Positions 42,563 to 52,099 are shown, counted from the stretch's first letter. The stretch is DNA of 64,000 nucleotides from Paenibacillus xylanivorans (GCF_001280595.1 NZ_LITU01000045.1:23501-87500); one strand, 5' to 3'. The notes: generated by a model from the sequence alone, not told the origin. Program-made: numbers and translations.

Positions 42563-42832
42563 CTATGATTCACTCAAACATACAGCAAAAGCCTCTTCTT
42601 CCTCATCAGCATAACCCTTGAAAATGATCTCTTCGATATCTTCATGATTAAATACATACGTATAATCCGCATTGATATACCCTTCCGGATACAAACAGCC
42701 AATATAATCGAACTGACGTGGTGTTTCCGTCATCAACATTTGCTTGCGTCCATAGATGATTAGCTTTTTGGTGCCTTCTTTTAAAAGGATGACGGAGCCA
42801 TTGGGCAGTAAAGTGGATGTTTCTTTTTCCAT
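42563..42832 (-). CDS. DUF4176-family protein
   Basis: An 89-residue acidic protein. The core LLPNGSVILLKEGTKKLIIYGRKQ followed by DYIGCLYPEGY matches DUF4176 as I recall it; this family sits repeatedly in type VII secretion effector loci of Firmicutes, next to LXG or WXG proteins. Its molecular function is not established here; an accessory or chaperone role is inferred. The second ATG (42832) is chosen because GGAG would be only two bases from the ATG at 42841. It is the last gene of the minus-strand set. Confidence 0.8.
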   Translation of the reverse strand: MEKETSTLLPNGSVILLKEGTKKLIIYGRKQMLMTETPRQFDYIGCLYPEGYINADYTYVFNHEDIEEIIFKGYADEEEEAFAVCLSES

Positions 42833-42850
42833 AGTGATCATGCTCCTTTA

Positions 42851-43585
42851 TCATTTTATGTTTTTATTGGCATGAACTTCATTAGACTTGTTCAACACCC
42901 GGCGAAGCCAGTAATATCGGTGTACATCCATAATAAAGTGAAATACGACAAAAGCCAGCATAATGTACACACACATGAGCACAACAGCTACGGTCTGCTG
43001 CGTAATAAAAGCCAGTGAAATGTTGGCCAGAAGATATCCAGCTCCCGTTAACATCGTTAACATAGCGACTGGCATTCTGGAGCCCATTTCCCCTTTTTTT
43101 CGGTGAGGGGACTGTCGCAGTTTACGCAAATGAAACTTCGCATACTGATATAAGGCAAATCCATATAAGACAAACGATCCAATGGCGTACCACGGCGTTG
43201 TGAAGCCCAACATACCGTATGCAAACTTTTGCACAATAATCATAAAGCCCAAAGAACAGACGATCCCAAACACACCCCGAAACAGGACATAATTCAGCTG
43301 CAACTTTCGTGGTGTTACGATCAAGGCGACGGCCCACACATTCATCACCACCAGCAGCGGCAGGAGAATATAAGCGTATACGGGTTGGAACGGAACACTG
43401 AACACGGGAATCAACAGAAATATGTTAAGAAAGAAAAGTACCAGCGTACCCGCACTGAACCGAATGCCCTCTACCGCATATACAGCCAGATAGTTTTCGA
43501 ACGTCTCCCGGTGATAGGACGTTCCTTCATACATTGCAGAAACCGTGGTACCGGTCGTTGAATTTTTACTTTTTTTGCTTGCCAT
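42851..43585 (-). CDS. Six-segment membrane protein of the WXG100 island
   Basis: A 244-residue membrane protein with six predicted segments and a hydrophilic basic N-terminus (MASKKSKNSTTG) and C-terminus. No named family is recognised. It begins immediately after the candidate toxin gene (stop 43586) and precedes the DUF4176 gene by 18 bases, so all three are probably translated from one message. A multi-pass membrane protein right behind a hydrophobic-tailed toxin is the usual place and form of an immunity protein; this is inference only. Confidence 0.78.
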   Translation of the reverse strand: MASKKSKNSTTGTTVSAMYEGTSYHRETFENYLAVYAVEGIRFSAGTLVLFFLNIFLLIPVFSVPFQPVYAYILLPLLVVMNVWAVALIVTPRKLQLNYVLFRGVFGIVCSLGFMIIVQKFAYGMLGFTTPWYAIGSFVLYGFALYQYAKFHLRKLRQSPHRKKGEMGSRMPVAMLTMLTGAGYLLANISLAFITQQTVAVVLMCVYIMLAFVVFHFIMDVHRYYWLRRVLNKSNEVHANKNIK

Positions 43586-44548
43586 TTATTTAAACCACCC
43601 CGCTACTGTAGACCAGGCTTTCTTCGCACCATGCTTAACGACATCCTTCACAGAATCATCCTTCCCATCGCCGTCCAGATCCATATTCATCGTTACCCCT
43701 TCCGCAAGATAAGTCAGGCCTACGGATACGCCCAAACCAACTGCGCCTACTGCCAACACAGGTGCTGCAGCAGGCAGAATAGCCGCTGTCAGGAGTGTTG
43801 CGCCAACGGTTGTTGCGCCGCCGACAACAACATTACCGATGATATCTCCAGCGATTTTGTCACTAGTCGCATTATGGCTAATGTTCTCCTGGGTATCTGT
43901 GAAGACATCAATGCCAACACTTGCCCATCCCAACTTGTCCGTTAATGCAGACTTGACCGCATAACCCGGCTTGACCATAGAGGCTATTTCCTTAATCTGC
44001 GGGGTAGCGGTTCCATTGTTAAGTTTGGCTTCAATGTCACGGACATAGTGAATTTTGTAGTCTCTGGGTCTTCCGTTCACAATCTTGTTATCTTTGACCG
44101 AATCGTAGCTTTCACGAACCAAAATACGTGGCGTATTCCGGTCCAGCTGTGGCTTGACCATAAATCCGTTTTTTACGCGATATCCCAACCGGGCAACAGC
44201 CGCAGCTCCTGTCAGTGTTCCTACCGTACTTCCCGGTCCATCGAATGGAGCGAATGGATTAATTCCGGTCAGCCCAAATGTACCACCTGACTGATCCTCT
44301 TGTTCCATTCGCTCACGGGTCGTTTTCACAAATGCCGCCAGTTGCTGCATATTCTCTCCAGCGTTCTGAAACCGCTGCTGGTGTGTCTGGTATAACCCAA
44401 TGATGGTTTGACGATTCCCAGACTGCCAGGCTGCACCCTGAATGGAACGTTGCAGAGCGCCATCTACCTGCTGCAGTTGTGCGGTAACCTGTTCAATCTG
44501 CTGTGCGAGGGAGTTCAGGTACTCCGCTTTCATGATAATTTTGGTCAA
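43586..44548 (-). CDS. WXG-like N-domain protein with glycine-rich hydrophobic C-domain (candidate T7SS toxin)
   Basis: A 320-residue protein. Residues 1-90 form a WXG100-like helical hairpin (Trp41-x-Ser-Gly44, AAWQSGN). A middle region (125-230) is polar. Residues 232-285 are a glycine/alanine-rich hydrophobic stretch with several GxxxG-like spacings, followed by a Ca2+-loop-like DLDGDGKDD (290-298) and a basic tail. This is the layout of small type-VII-exported toxins that disturb membranes. TTG 44548 is chosen (GGAGG eight bases before); the frame extends to 44587 within the start of the previous gene's tail. No known enzymatic domain was seen. Confidence 0.78.
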   Translation of the reverse strand: MTKIIMKAEYLNSLAQQIEQVTAQLQQVDGALQRSIQGAAWQSGNRQTIIGLYQTHQQRFQNAGENMQQLAAFVKTTRERMEQEDQSGGTFGLTGINPFAPFDGPGSTVGTLTGAAAVARLGYRVKNGFMVKPQLDRNTPRILVRESYDSVKDNKIVNGRPRDYKIHYVRDIEAKLNNGTATPQIKEIASMVKPGYAVKSALTDKLGWASVGIDVFTDTQENISHNATSDKIAGDIIGNVVVGGATTVGATLLTAAILPAAAPVLAVGAVGLGVSVGLTYLAEGVTMNMDLDGDGKDDSVKDVVKHGAKKAWSTVAGWFK

Positions 44549-44589
44549 CTGGACTTCCTCCTTCGACTTAAGTAGATGATTCCACATGT

Positions 44590-45402
44590 TTAAACCGCAG
44601 GCAACATAGATAATGAACGTGTCGTTAGCAAAAACAGACTCTGCACCAACTCTTCTTCGGTCACCTTGAATGCGGTCAGATCTGTATCTTTACCTTCTAG
44701 GAATAACCAATTGCCATCGGTACTGCCCAGAAAATAAATGGTTTGCGACTTACCCTCCGTGCCACGAGTGTACACGTCAAATTGCCCCCTTCTCCGGATC
44801 GTTGCGAAAGCATGGGATAGCTTGTTGATCAACGATTCATTGAGATGATGGTCCTGCTGTAGAATCGATTGCATGGTCTCGAAGTCTGATCCAATCGGTA
44901 ACGCGGATAGTTGCTGCAACGTTTCTGCCTGAATGGGTGTGCGCATCATTTCCTCTGCCGTATCGGGCAACTCTATCCGGTTCCCCATGAGTTGGAACAG
45001 ATCCTGCAATTCTTCGAAAGAAGACAGTAACGCCTGATCCCGTGTGGGTGTCCATACCCATTCAACAATTTGCATGCCTGACAAAAAACCATAAATCACG
45101 GACGATTCACCATCCGCTATATGCAGATCAAGTCGGGTAACTGCACTACTGAGCTTACACCCCATCAGCAGGTTATGTACTTGCGGATCTATAGTGACTT
45201 GTCCACCTTCTACTTCAATGACACTATCTTTAACCAGACGGTTAACAACTTGTTTATACATGCACTCCGCCTGCTTACCCTCCAATGGGGGATCATTCAG
45301 ATCCCTGATAAGCTGGTCCGCTTCGGGAATATTCATCAGTTGAAACAGAAACAAGGCCTCTCGGCCGGAACATTCAAACGATGTATATGAAGGCAAGTCC
45401 AT
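44590..45402 (-). CDS. Unrecognised protein of the WXG100 island, possibly EspG-like
   Basis: A 270-residue soluble protein without signal peptide or membrane segment. Its plan, an N-terminal winged-helix-like segment with VNRLVKDSVIEVEGGQVTIDPQVHNLL and a later region with VIYGFLSGMQIVEWVWT and a charged C-terminal beta-rich part, recalls EspG-type chaperones of ESX substrates. This is a weak visual resemblance, not a match. It stands directly upstream of the WXG-headed protein (stop 44590, next start 44548), which fits a chaperone or adaptor role. ATG 45402 has AAGGA nine bases before it. Confidence 0.62.
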   Translation of the reverse strand: MDLPSYTSFECSGREALFLFQLMNIPEADQLIRDLNDPPLEGKQAECMYKQVVNRLVKDSVIEVEGGQVTIDPQVHNLLMGCKLSSAVTRLDLHIADGESSVIYGFLSGMQIVEWVWTPTRDQALLSSFEELQDLFQLMGNRIELPDTAEEMMRTPIQAETLQQLSALPIGSDFETMQSILQQDHHLNESLINKLSHAFATIRRRGQFDVYTRGTEGKSQTIYFLGSTDGNWLFLEGKDTDLTAFKVTEEELVQSLFLLTTRSLSMLPAV

Positions 45403-45594
45403 TCCCTCTTTTCCTTAGTATAAGTTAAACATGTTATGGAAAAGTCTATCATTTTATTGTAAAAGGTAATACAACTGCACTCAATGCGCCCTCGCTCCTG
45501 ATATTGGGGTGATTAACCTGATTATATTTACCCAAAAATGCATAGAGGCACAGCAAGTGACACCGTCCCTCTACTAATTTGTCCACTATAAAAT

Positions 45595-46641
45595 TCACCT
45601 TGCCCAATCGGCTAAACGGATCACTCTCCGATAGTTCATATAATCGATCATATCCTCCCAGTCCAATTCCCCTGCATTACCGTCACGATAGTATACGGCT
45701 GCAGCGGGCAGAAAACCGACCAACGGTCCCATGCCACCACAGATCATCGCACCACCGTCGCCCCCTTTGGGTATCATGGTTCCAGATGCATCAAGCGTAA
45801 GTTCATACGTATAGGGATCTCCTGCAAACTGGATACCAAAAAAGTTGGGCAGCTCCAGATCATATGGACGGTCATCCTCTTCAAATAGGGAAGGGTCCGG
45901 CTCTGCCGTTTCATCCACGATTCCCTGCACTCCTTCGAGGCTTCCAAAATGCTTTAATTTCATCGTGTAGTCAAAGCTGTCTCCCCATGGAAATAACGTA
46001 CGGCAGCCACCTCCATACAGATATTCCCACTCATCTTCAGTAAGCAAACCAAAACCCGTTTTTTCTTCTTCCTCGATGAAGTACTCCAGTGTCAACTCTT
46101 CATTGAACCAAAATATCTGAACTTCCTCACCTTGACGAACCAGACGGAACTCTTGATGCAGTTCATATTGATTTAGATCGGACAGCTTGAATTTCTCCAA
46201 CTCTTCTGCAAAACAGGCATTCTCCTGCGCCATCGCCTCTGCCTCCGACACTTCAATCCAGCCAAGCGAATGATTGCCACACTCCACCAGCATGGGGGCA
46301 ATCTGAACTTCCCTAACCGGAGACATCTGGCTACACAAAAAAGAATCCACATTCTCCACACCATACTCACTGACCGTCTCCAGCAAATCCGCGGAAGTCT
46401 CGTCGTTCATCCCATCCTGCCAGCGATCCCACCCGAGTATTACCCGGTCACCAGGCACAAACACAAATTTCTGCTCATCATATGAAAATACACCTGTCTC
46501 GATTCCCTGACCGTATCGTTCAAATGTCTCCAATCCTTTATACTGCATACCTACGGGAAAATGATTGACCATCCCACGCATTAGTTCCTCTTTTTCCTGA
46601 GCAGATAATCCTTTCCATGCCTCCCGATTTAATGCTTCCAC
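45595..46641 (-). CDS. Divergent FGE/SUMF1-fold protein of the WXG100 island
   Basis: A 348-residue acidic protein. FVFVPGDRVILGWDRW at about residue 60 corresponds to the opening of formylglycine-generating-enzyme (SUMF1) domains, and LLTEDEWEYLYGGGCRTLFPWGD (199-220) corresponds to their LPTEAEWEYAARGG..YPWGD core; near the end KGGDGGAMICGG sits where RGGSW is expected. The catalytic Cys pair of true FGE is not evident, so it is likely a binding or structural variant. GTG 46641 follows AGGTGGGGG. It is in the same direction as the T7-related genes. Confidence 0.65.
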   Translation of the reverse strand: MEALNREAWKGLSAQEKEELMRGMVNHFPVGMQYKGLETFERYGQGIETGVFSYDEQKFVFVPGDRVILGWDRWQDGMNDETSADLLETVSEYGVENVDSFLCSQMSPVREVQIAPMLVECGNHSLGWIEVSEAEAMAQENACFAEELEKFKLSDLNQYELHQEFRLVRQGEEVQIFWFNEELTLEYFIEEEEKTGFGLLTEDEWEYLYGGGCRTLFPWGDSFDYTMKLKHFGSLEGVQGIVDETAEPDPSLFEEDDRPYDLELPNFFGIQFAGDPYTYELTLDASGTMIPKGGDGGAMICGGMGPLVGFLPAAAVYYRDGNAGELDWEDMIDYMNYRRVIRLADWAR

Positions 46642-46700
46642 ACACTCCCCCACCTTTCACTTTTGCCCTAAACTGCCTTAAAGCCCTCACAGGCATACCC

Positions 46701-48389
46701 TTATTTCCCTGCTGCCTTTAACAGTTCTAACAGCAATTCTTTCCTTCTTCCGTTGGCCTTGCGGGCCAGCGTTGCAAGCTTCTCCACCTTGCCCCAGATC
46801 GGATATAGCGCTCGCTCCACTTCATAAGACTCCAGCCTTTGCAGCTGTTTCACCAAAGGCTCAAGCTTCTCTTCATTTTCCAGTTCCGGCTGGATCTTCA
46901 GCTTCAGATAATCCGTAGAACGGCTCAAGCAAGCAACTAACGCAGGTATAGAACTGACCGTAACCCCGTGTGTCTCAGCAAAGGCAACGGTGAACTTATC
47001 CTGTACCAACTGATGCTCATCATCTACTTTGCCCATGTAATATTCAACCAAAGGGAAATACCGCTGATCTGTCAGCCCAAGTCCGAAGGTAGCATAGCTG
47101 CCTGGCATACAGCTCTTTTCACTTTCGGTATCCTCGTAAAATTCGAATTCTTCAATAGCTTCACGTGCATATTCTTCAAGAAGTGGTAACAGCTCTGGAT
47201 ATGCCAATGCGTTAGCAAAAAAGCGATGCGTATCCGACTTCGCGAGTCCTTTAATTGGCAGGTATTGCTTCACGCTGGATTTGAGCTTGATCTTGTAGCT
47301 TTTTGGGAAGCCCTGCTTCAACAGACGGATAATAAAAGCAAGAGCCTGTTCGTAGGCAGCTGCTTCTTCCTTGCGAATGTTGATGGTAATAATCGAGAAC
47401 ACATCGTTCGCGGTGAACTCCACCAGCACATTTTTCACATGAATATCTTCCTTAGCATAGATTCCGCTACCTTCTGTCATCATGCGAACCGCACGGCTGC
47501 TGCCCAATTGTTTGGCCAGCTCCAAGAAAGTAAGGCCTTTCGGTTTACTGTAACTAGGCTCATAACGAAGAATCATTACGGCTGCATATAGCAGCAGATC
47601 AATAGGCTGTGCCGCCTGCTTCTCATGCTCACTATGAGCCTCGTCTTCCTCCAAAGAAGCACCTGGCTTGAGTGTATATACATTGGCGCTGTACGCTGAA
47701 GGCTGTACATCAAAGTATTGTGGCAAAAAATAATTCTCCGCCCATGACGTTATCGCACGGATAATATCACCACGATGCTCCGGCAGGGCTTCCTGACGCC
47801 CTTTGTTTAACTCCTGTATGCGATCATATTGCGCTATAGTCCACGCTACGTTCAGTTCAGGAAACAATTTTGGATCAAGCAGATGACGCGTCAGAAAAAA
47901 GGATTCCAACGGCTTTGTTGGATATGAACCTTTCAGCAGCTTTTGGTCTACGTATGTATGAATGCGCTCAAGCAACTGCTGCCTTTTCCCTTCGTTGATA
48001 TATTCGAGCATGGTCACTTGAAGCTTTCCTTCTGTCGTTGGAAATTTCCCGCGAAAGGTAAAACGATAGTCGATCAAGGGCGTATCCGCCCATTTGTCCA
48101 ATTTCTCTTGAACCACTTCTACAAGCTTGGGCTGGATTTCATTTCGCACCTGTTCCTCCGTAAAGGGACCGACTTTCTTCGATTTCAATCCTTCATCCAA
48201 TCCAAGATCCACACTGTCCACCGTGGTCCGTCCAGGTCTGTAATCCAGCAAAATATCATTAAAGATCCCCATTTGCAGCGTTGTTCGCTTCACAGCCTTT
48301 TCCAGGTCCCCCCGCTTCATCTGTTCATCAAACCATTCATGAATTGCTCCAATCATCTCTTCCATTGCCTGATCATAGAGTGTACTCAT
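46701..48389 (-). CDS. Large uncharacterised protein, possibly DUF6138
   Basis: A 562-residue soluble, Lys/Glu-rich protein without signal peptide or membrane segments. From memory it resembles the DUF6138 proteins found in Paenibacillus and Bacillus, but I cannot verify this. The N-terminal 100 residues are helical; a central part contains FTFRGKFPTTEGKLQVTM and NVLVEFTANDVFSIITINIRKEEAAAY, which look beta-rich. It is upstream of the FGE-like gene (gap 59 bases) and in the same direction as the island. Function unknown. Confidence 0.6.
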   Translation of the reverse strand: MSTLYDQAMEEMIGAIHEWFDEQMKRGDLEKAVKRTTLQMGIFNDILLDYRPGRTTVDSVDLGLDEGLKSKKVGPFTEEQVRNEIQPKLVEVVQEKLDKWADTPLIDYRFTFRGKFPTTEGKLQVTMLEYINEGKRQQLLERIHTYVDQKLLKGSYPTKPLESFFLTRHLLDPKLFPELNVAWTIAQYDRIQELNKGRQEALPEHRGDIIRAITSWAENYFLPQYFDVQPSAYSANVYTLKPGASLEEDEAHSEHEKQAAQPIDLLLYAAVMILRYEPSYSKPKGLTFLELAKQLGSSRAVRMMTEGSGIYAKEDIHVKNVLVEFTANDVFSIITINIRKEEAAAYEQALAFIIRLLKQGFPKSYKIKLKSSVKQYLPIKGLAKSDTHRFFANALAYPELLPLLEEYAREAIEEFEFYEDTESEKSCMPGSYATFGLGLTDQRYFPLVEYYMGKVDDEHQLVQDKFTVAFAETHGVTVSSIPALVACLSRSTDYLKLKIQPELENEEKLEPLVKQLQRLESYEVERALYPIWGKVEKLATLARKANGRRKELLLELLKAAGK

Positions 48390-48645
48390 CCTCTCGACCG
48401 CCTTCCCATTTATCTAATGTCTGCTGATATCTGCTGATGTCCACTAACGTCTACAGCCCAAAAACTCCTACTAATCTCTGATAATTTCGCAAACCATCTA
48501 TATAAAATACGTATCTACGTTCGTAGTCTACCTATTATTTTACTCTCTCAAGCACACCCGGAACAATAAGTCATACGCACGGTTGTTCGCTGAAAAAAGA
48601 ATGATCCTCTCTCCTGCCCATGTCTATGCATCCTCATGCAACAAC
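48390..48645. other. Intergenic stretch with short TCTGCTGAT repeats
   Basis: Non-coding. Short direct repeats TGTCTGCTGATATCTGCTGATG lie in the first 50 bases (near 48418-48440, words of about 9 bases). No promoter pair was clear. The end carries the terminator of the next gene. Confidence 0.35.
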
Positions 48646-48688
48646 AAAAACACCGGAATCAGGCGGTTTCCCGCCCAAATCCGGTGTA
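48646..48688 (-). terminator. Terminator after the second sugar-binding locus
   Basis: On the minus strand ACACCGGA-GGGCGG pairs with CCGCC-TCCGGTGT around GAAA, followed by TTTTTG. Confidence 0.88.
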
Positions 48689-48754
48689 TTCACGAAATAC
48701 ATTTTCACTCTTTTATAACTTTAGTATGATTCATCTAGTGAATCATTCACAGGT

Positions 48755-50407
48755 TTAATTGACTGTTTTGAACCATTCATTGACTTCCGTTGTGATTGCA
48801 TCGCCGCCCATGGATTTCCACTTCGTCACGAACGCATCGAATTCATCGACGCCAACTTGACCATAAATGATTTTGCTGAACGTATCTTTCTCCAGCTTGT
48901 CGAGAGCGTCTTTCTTCATTTTCATGGTATCCGTAGGTGCACCCGTAAATTTGTTCTTAATTGCATCATCCTTATGGGCTACCACGACTTGAGCCGCAGC
49001 GAACACTTCAGGTTTGTTGGCAATTTTCGTATTTTTCTCAAATGGTGTTACAGGCTCCTTACCTGTAGCAAGCTCAGCCAGTGTATCCATCATCAGGTTC
49101 GGAATACGAGCACCATCATAAGTGAGAGTATACTTCAGCGGAGATACGCCGTCTTTCAAATCAGCTTCACCAAGCACTTTACCGTCTACAATATCAAAGT
49201 CATATCCTTGGGCAAAGCCATGTTCGAACTCCCCGCCCACTTCCGGATTGGCAAAGTTATCGAACAAATAATTTTGATATGTGAAGAAGATTTCCGGGTT
49301 TTCCATATCTTTATTGATCAATACAACCCCATTGCTCGCACCTGAACCGTGGTGATGGCTCTCGCCAGTTGGTCCGGTTGGCAGGGCAATTGCTTTGTAG
49401 GTAGCACCGTCCACATTTTTCTTCACATCATCGATCGGCCAGTTCGGCATCCAGTGTGGTCCCACAATGATTCCGGCTTTGCCTGCTGTAAACAGTTCGG
49501 CTGCCTTAATCTCGTCATATACGCCGGCTTCCTTCGGCAGATAGCCTTTGGACAACCAATCTTTCATCGTTGCAAGACCTTCTTTCACACCCGGTTGAAC
49601 CGATCCGTATTCCAGTGTTCCTTCTGCATTCAAATTCCATTGTCCCGGCATCGTGTTATACATTCCGAAGATCCAGCCGGATTCGGTCATCCAGGTATTG
49701 AGGGCATTTTTCATGCCGACCGTCAGACCATACGTATCTTTCTTACCGTTACCATCTGGGTCCTGATTTGTAAATGCATCCATTACCGCAACGAGTTCAT
49801 CAATCGTTTTTGGCTCTTCCAGGCCCAGCTTCTTCAGCCAGTCTTCACGGATAAACATAACTGGGTCGCCGTTGTAGGCATAGTCGAAGATTGGGATACC
49901 ATACCGTGCGCCTTCATACATGTACGGGTACCACTCTTCCGATGCGGATTCGGCAGCCCCTTTCCATGTGTCGGATGCATACTTGTCGAACAATTCACCT
50001 GCATCGGCGAATTTACCCGACTCAATCAATTCACGCACCAGATTGTAGTCACCACGGATGGAGACGATATCCGGTAGCTCCTCGTTAGCCGACAGGGAGA
50101 GGCGAAGCTTCGTGTAAAAAGCATCGTTGGTCACCGACACAGCCCAAGGCGTGGTTAGGTCGATACCCAGTCGTTCTTTGGCCCATTTAGTGTGCACGTT
50201 GTTCTGTGCAGTCTCTCCGTTCTTGAATTTTGTATCATCATTCCAGGCTCGCAAATAGCTCATCTGAACCGCAGGTTCATACTTACCGTCTTGCAACGCA
50301 AGTGGCGCAGCCGCTTCCTTGGATGGTTCTTCCTTTGCCCCCGAACTGCATGCCGTTACGGCAACCATTGTCAGTGCAAGCAATGCAGTCATCATTTTTC
50401 TATACAT
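48755..50407 (-). CDS. Sugar ABC transporter solute-binding lipoprotein (second locus)
   Basis: A 550-residue LplA-type lipoprotein: signal peptide ending VAVTAC (Cys20), a Lys/Glu/Ala linker, then the family-1 binding domain with DIVSIRGDYN, the FIREDWLKKLGLEEPKTIDELVAVMDAF block and GKAGIIVGPHWMPNWP. It is clearly different from the three binding proteins at 1-4358. ATG 50407 follows GAGGAGGGG; an upstream ATG at 50422 lies in the ribosome site. It follows the YesN-type gene by 99 bases without a terminator between them. Its permeases are probably those at 54159-56015 on the other strand. Confidence 0.93.
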   Translation of the reverse strand: MYRKMMTALLALTMVAVTACSSGAKEEPSKEAAAPLALQDGKYEPAVQMSYLRAWNDDTKFKNGETAQNNVHTKWAKERLGIDLTTPWAVSVTNDAFYTKLRLSLSANEELPDIVSIRGDYNLVRELIESGKFADAGELFDKYASDTWKGAAESASEEWYPYMYEGARYGIPIFDYAYNGDPVMFIREDWLKKLGLEEPKTIDELVAVMDAFTNQDPDGNGKKDTYGLTVGMKNALNTWMTESGWIFGMYNTMPGQWNLNAEGTLEYGSVQPGVKEGLATMKDWLSKGYLPKEAGVYDEIKAAELFTAGKAGIIVGPHWMPNWPIDDVKKNVDGATYKAIALPTGPTGESHHHGSGASNGVVLINKDMENPEIFFTYQNYLFDNFANPEVGGEFEHGFAQGYDFDIVDGKVLGEADLKDGVSPLKYTLTYDGARIPNLMMDTLAELATGKEPVTPFEKNTKIANKPEVFAAAQVVVAHKDDAIKNKFTGAPTDTMKMKKDALDKLEKDTFSKIIYGQVGVDEFDAFVTKWKSMGGDAITTEVNEWFKTVN

Positions 50408-50506
50408 GAAACCCCTCCTCAATCACTTTGAATACCCTTACATGAAAAGGATAGTGCAGCCGGGGAAGCAAACATATATCACAATTTCAATGTTCATATT
50501 GATTTG

Positions 50507-52099
50507 TTAACCGTTCCGAAAATCCTGCGGGGTCAAGCCATAATGTTTGCGGAATACTTGAATGAAATAAGGGGTATTGTTATATCCCACTTCCTGGCCG
50601 ACTTCATAAATCTTCATTACCGTGTGCTTCAGCAAGTGAACAGCACGTTCCATCCGCGAACGGATAATGTAATCACTGATACCTTCACCTGTGGATTGTT
50701 TATACATTTTGGACAAGTACACCGGGTGCAGATGTACCTCCCCGGCAATGACCTGCAAGGAAAGATCTTCACCCAGATGATGGTCAATCCATTGCTGGAC
50801 CTGTCTGATCATGCTCGATCCACTTTCCTGGCCCGTGTCGGATGTGCTCTGAGCCCATTGTTCCATCACACTCCGGGTCCATGCTTCCAGACTGCGAAGC
50901 GACACGCCGTAACCGTCCTTCAACAGCTGCTGATACTGCTCACCAAGGACATCGGACAGCTGTCTACCCTCCCGATGAGCCATGTATGAGAAAGCGGCTG
51001 CGAGATAGTGAAAAGCAACATATACATGCTCGGGGAACACACTATCCGATAACTCGGCGAAAATAGAATCAATCTTGCGGTTTGCATCCTCCATCCGTCC
51101 TGCTTCCAGCAATGCAGTCAGTCCAGGTGGCTCATAAAGTGCGGCAAGTGATTTCAATGTTGCTCCATGGGAGCCGGCAGCCGCATTGAGATGCAGTCCT
51201 TTACCCGCTTCCGCCTGCTTGCGCAAGGCACTTACAGCCTGATGGTACAGCTGCGGAACCTGCTCTGGAAAACGACCGATCCGGCTAACTGACAGTGAAA
51301 TCGTCGCGTTTAAATACTGCTTCACACTGTGAAGTAATCGTTCTCCGAGCCGTCCCATTAAGATTTCCGGTTCAGACTGTGCCTGTTTGGGGCTAGCCAT
51401 GAAGACGAGATCATCATAGGCATCGTCCGTATGGCAGAGATGATAGCTGCTGCCAAAGATCTCCTCCACTACATTAGAGATAGCGTATTTCATTAACCTG
51501 AATGCCTTGTGCGTTGGCTGTGGGTCATCATAGCGAATGAGCAGTAGCTGCATTTTGTCCTGGGGACGGAAACCAATCTCCAATTGCTCCAGCTTTTCCA
51601 CAAGTTCACTCTCCGCAAATTTGTGCCCCAGCAGCACATCCTTCATTAATCCAGCCCGCTTCTCCGGTAAATGCTCTCTCACCGAATACATAGCGCGCTG
51701 ATGCATCAATTGTTTCTCTCCCTCCAGCCGAATCTGGACGGAAGCCTGCTGCACGGCTTCAATCAGTTCCTCATCCCGCACTGGCTTCAGTAGATAACTC
51801 ACTGTTCCATGACGGAGTGCCTGCTTCGCATAATCAAAGGAAGCATGCCCGGATAAAATGATACATTTGGTCCGCTCCCACTTTTGCCGAATATGACTCA
51901 CCAGATCCAGACCGGACAAGCCCGGCATACGAATATCGGTGATGATAATATGGACCTGATGTGCCGTCATTTGCTGCAAAGCCTCTTTAACTGAATACGC
52001 CTTATACACCTGTCCAATCCCATGTTCCCTCCACGGTATGGAGGATGCAATCGATTCCACCGCTGAATGTTCATCATCCACGACCATTAGATTCATCAT
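50507..52099 (-). CDS. Response regulator, YesN type (second locus)
   Basis: A 530-residue AraC-type response regulator. The receiver has DDE at 8-10, phospho-acceptor Asp55 in ITDIRMPG and Lys in LLKPVRDEE. The C-terminal AraC domain has VHLHPVYLSKMYKQSTGEGISDYI and VGYNNTPYFIQVFRKHYGLTPQDFR. Start at ATG 52099 (GAGGAG eight bases before); the frame extends to 52117. It overlaps the kinase stop (52074) by 26 bases. It should control the flanking sugar transport genes on both strands. Confidence 0.93.
   Translation of the reverse strand: MMNLMVVDDEHSAVESIASSIPWREHGIGQVYKAYSVKEALQQMTAHQVHIIITDIRMPGLSGLDLVSHIRQKWERTKCIILSGHASFDYAKQALRHGTVSYLLKPVRDEELIEAVQQASVQIRLEGEKQLMHQRAMYSVREHLPEKRAGLMKDVLLGHKFAESELVEKLEQLEIGFRPQDKMQLLLIRYDDPQPTHKAFRLMKYAISNVVEEIFGSSYHLCHTDDAYDDLVFMASPKQAQSEPEILMGRLGERLLHSVKQYLNATISLSVSRIGRFPEQVPQLYHQAVSALRKQAEAGKGLHLNAAAGSHGATLKSLAALYEPPGLTALLEAGRMEDANRKIDSIFAELSDSVFPEHVYVAFHYLAAAFSYMAHREGRQLSDVLGEQYQQLLKDGYGVSLRSLEAWTRSVMEQWAQSTSDTGQESGSSMIRQVQQWIDHHLGEDLSLQVIAGEVHLHPVYLSKMYKQSTGEGISDYIIRSRMERAVHLLKHTVMKIYEVGQEVGYNNTPYFIQVFRKHYGLTPQDFRNG

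Noticed and set aside
48414..48440. Short TCTGCTGAT-type repeats, considered as a CRISPR or satellite
   Set aside because: Only two or three imperfect units without spacers of constant length.
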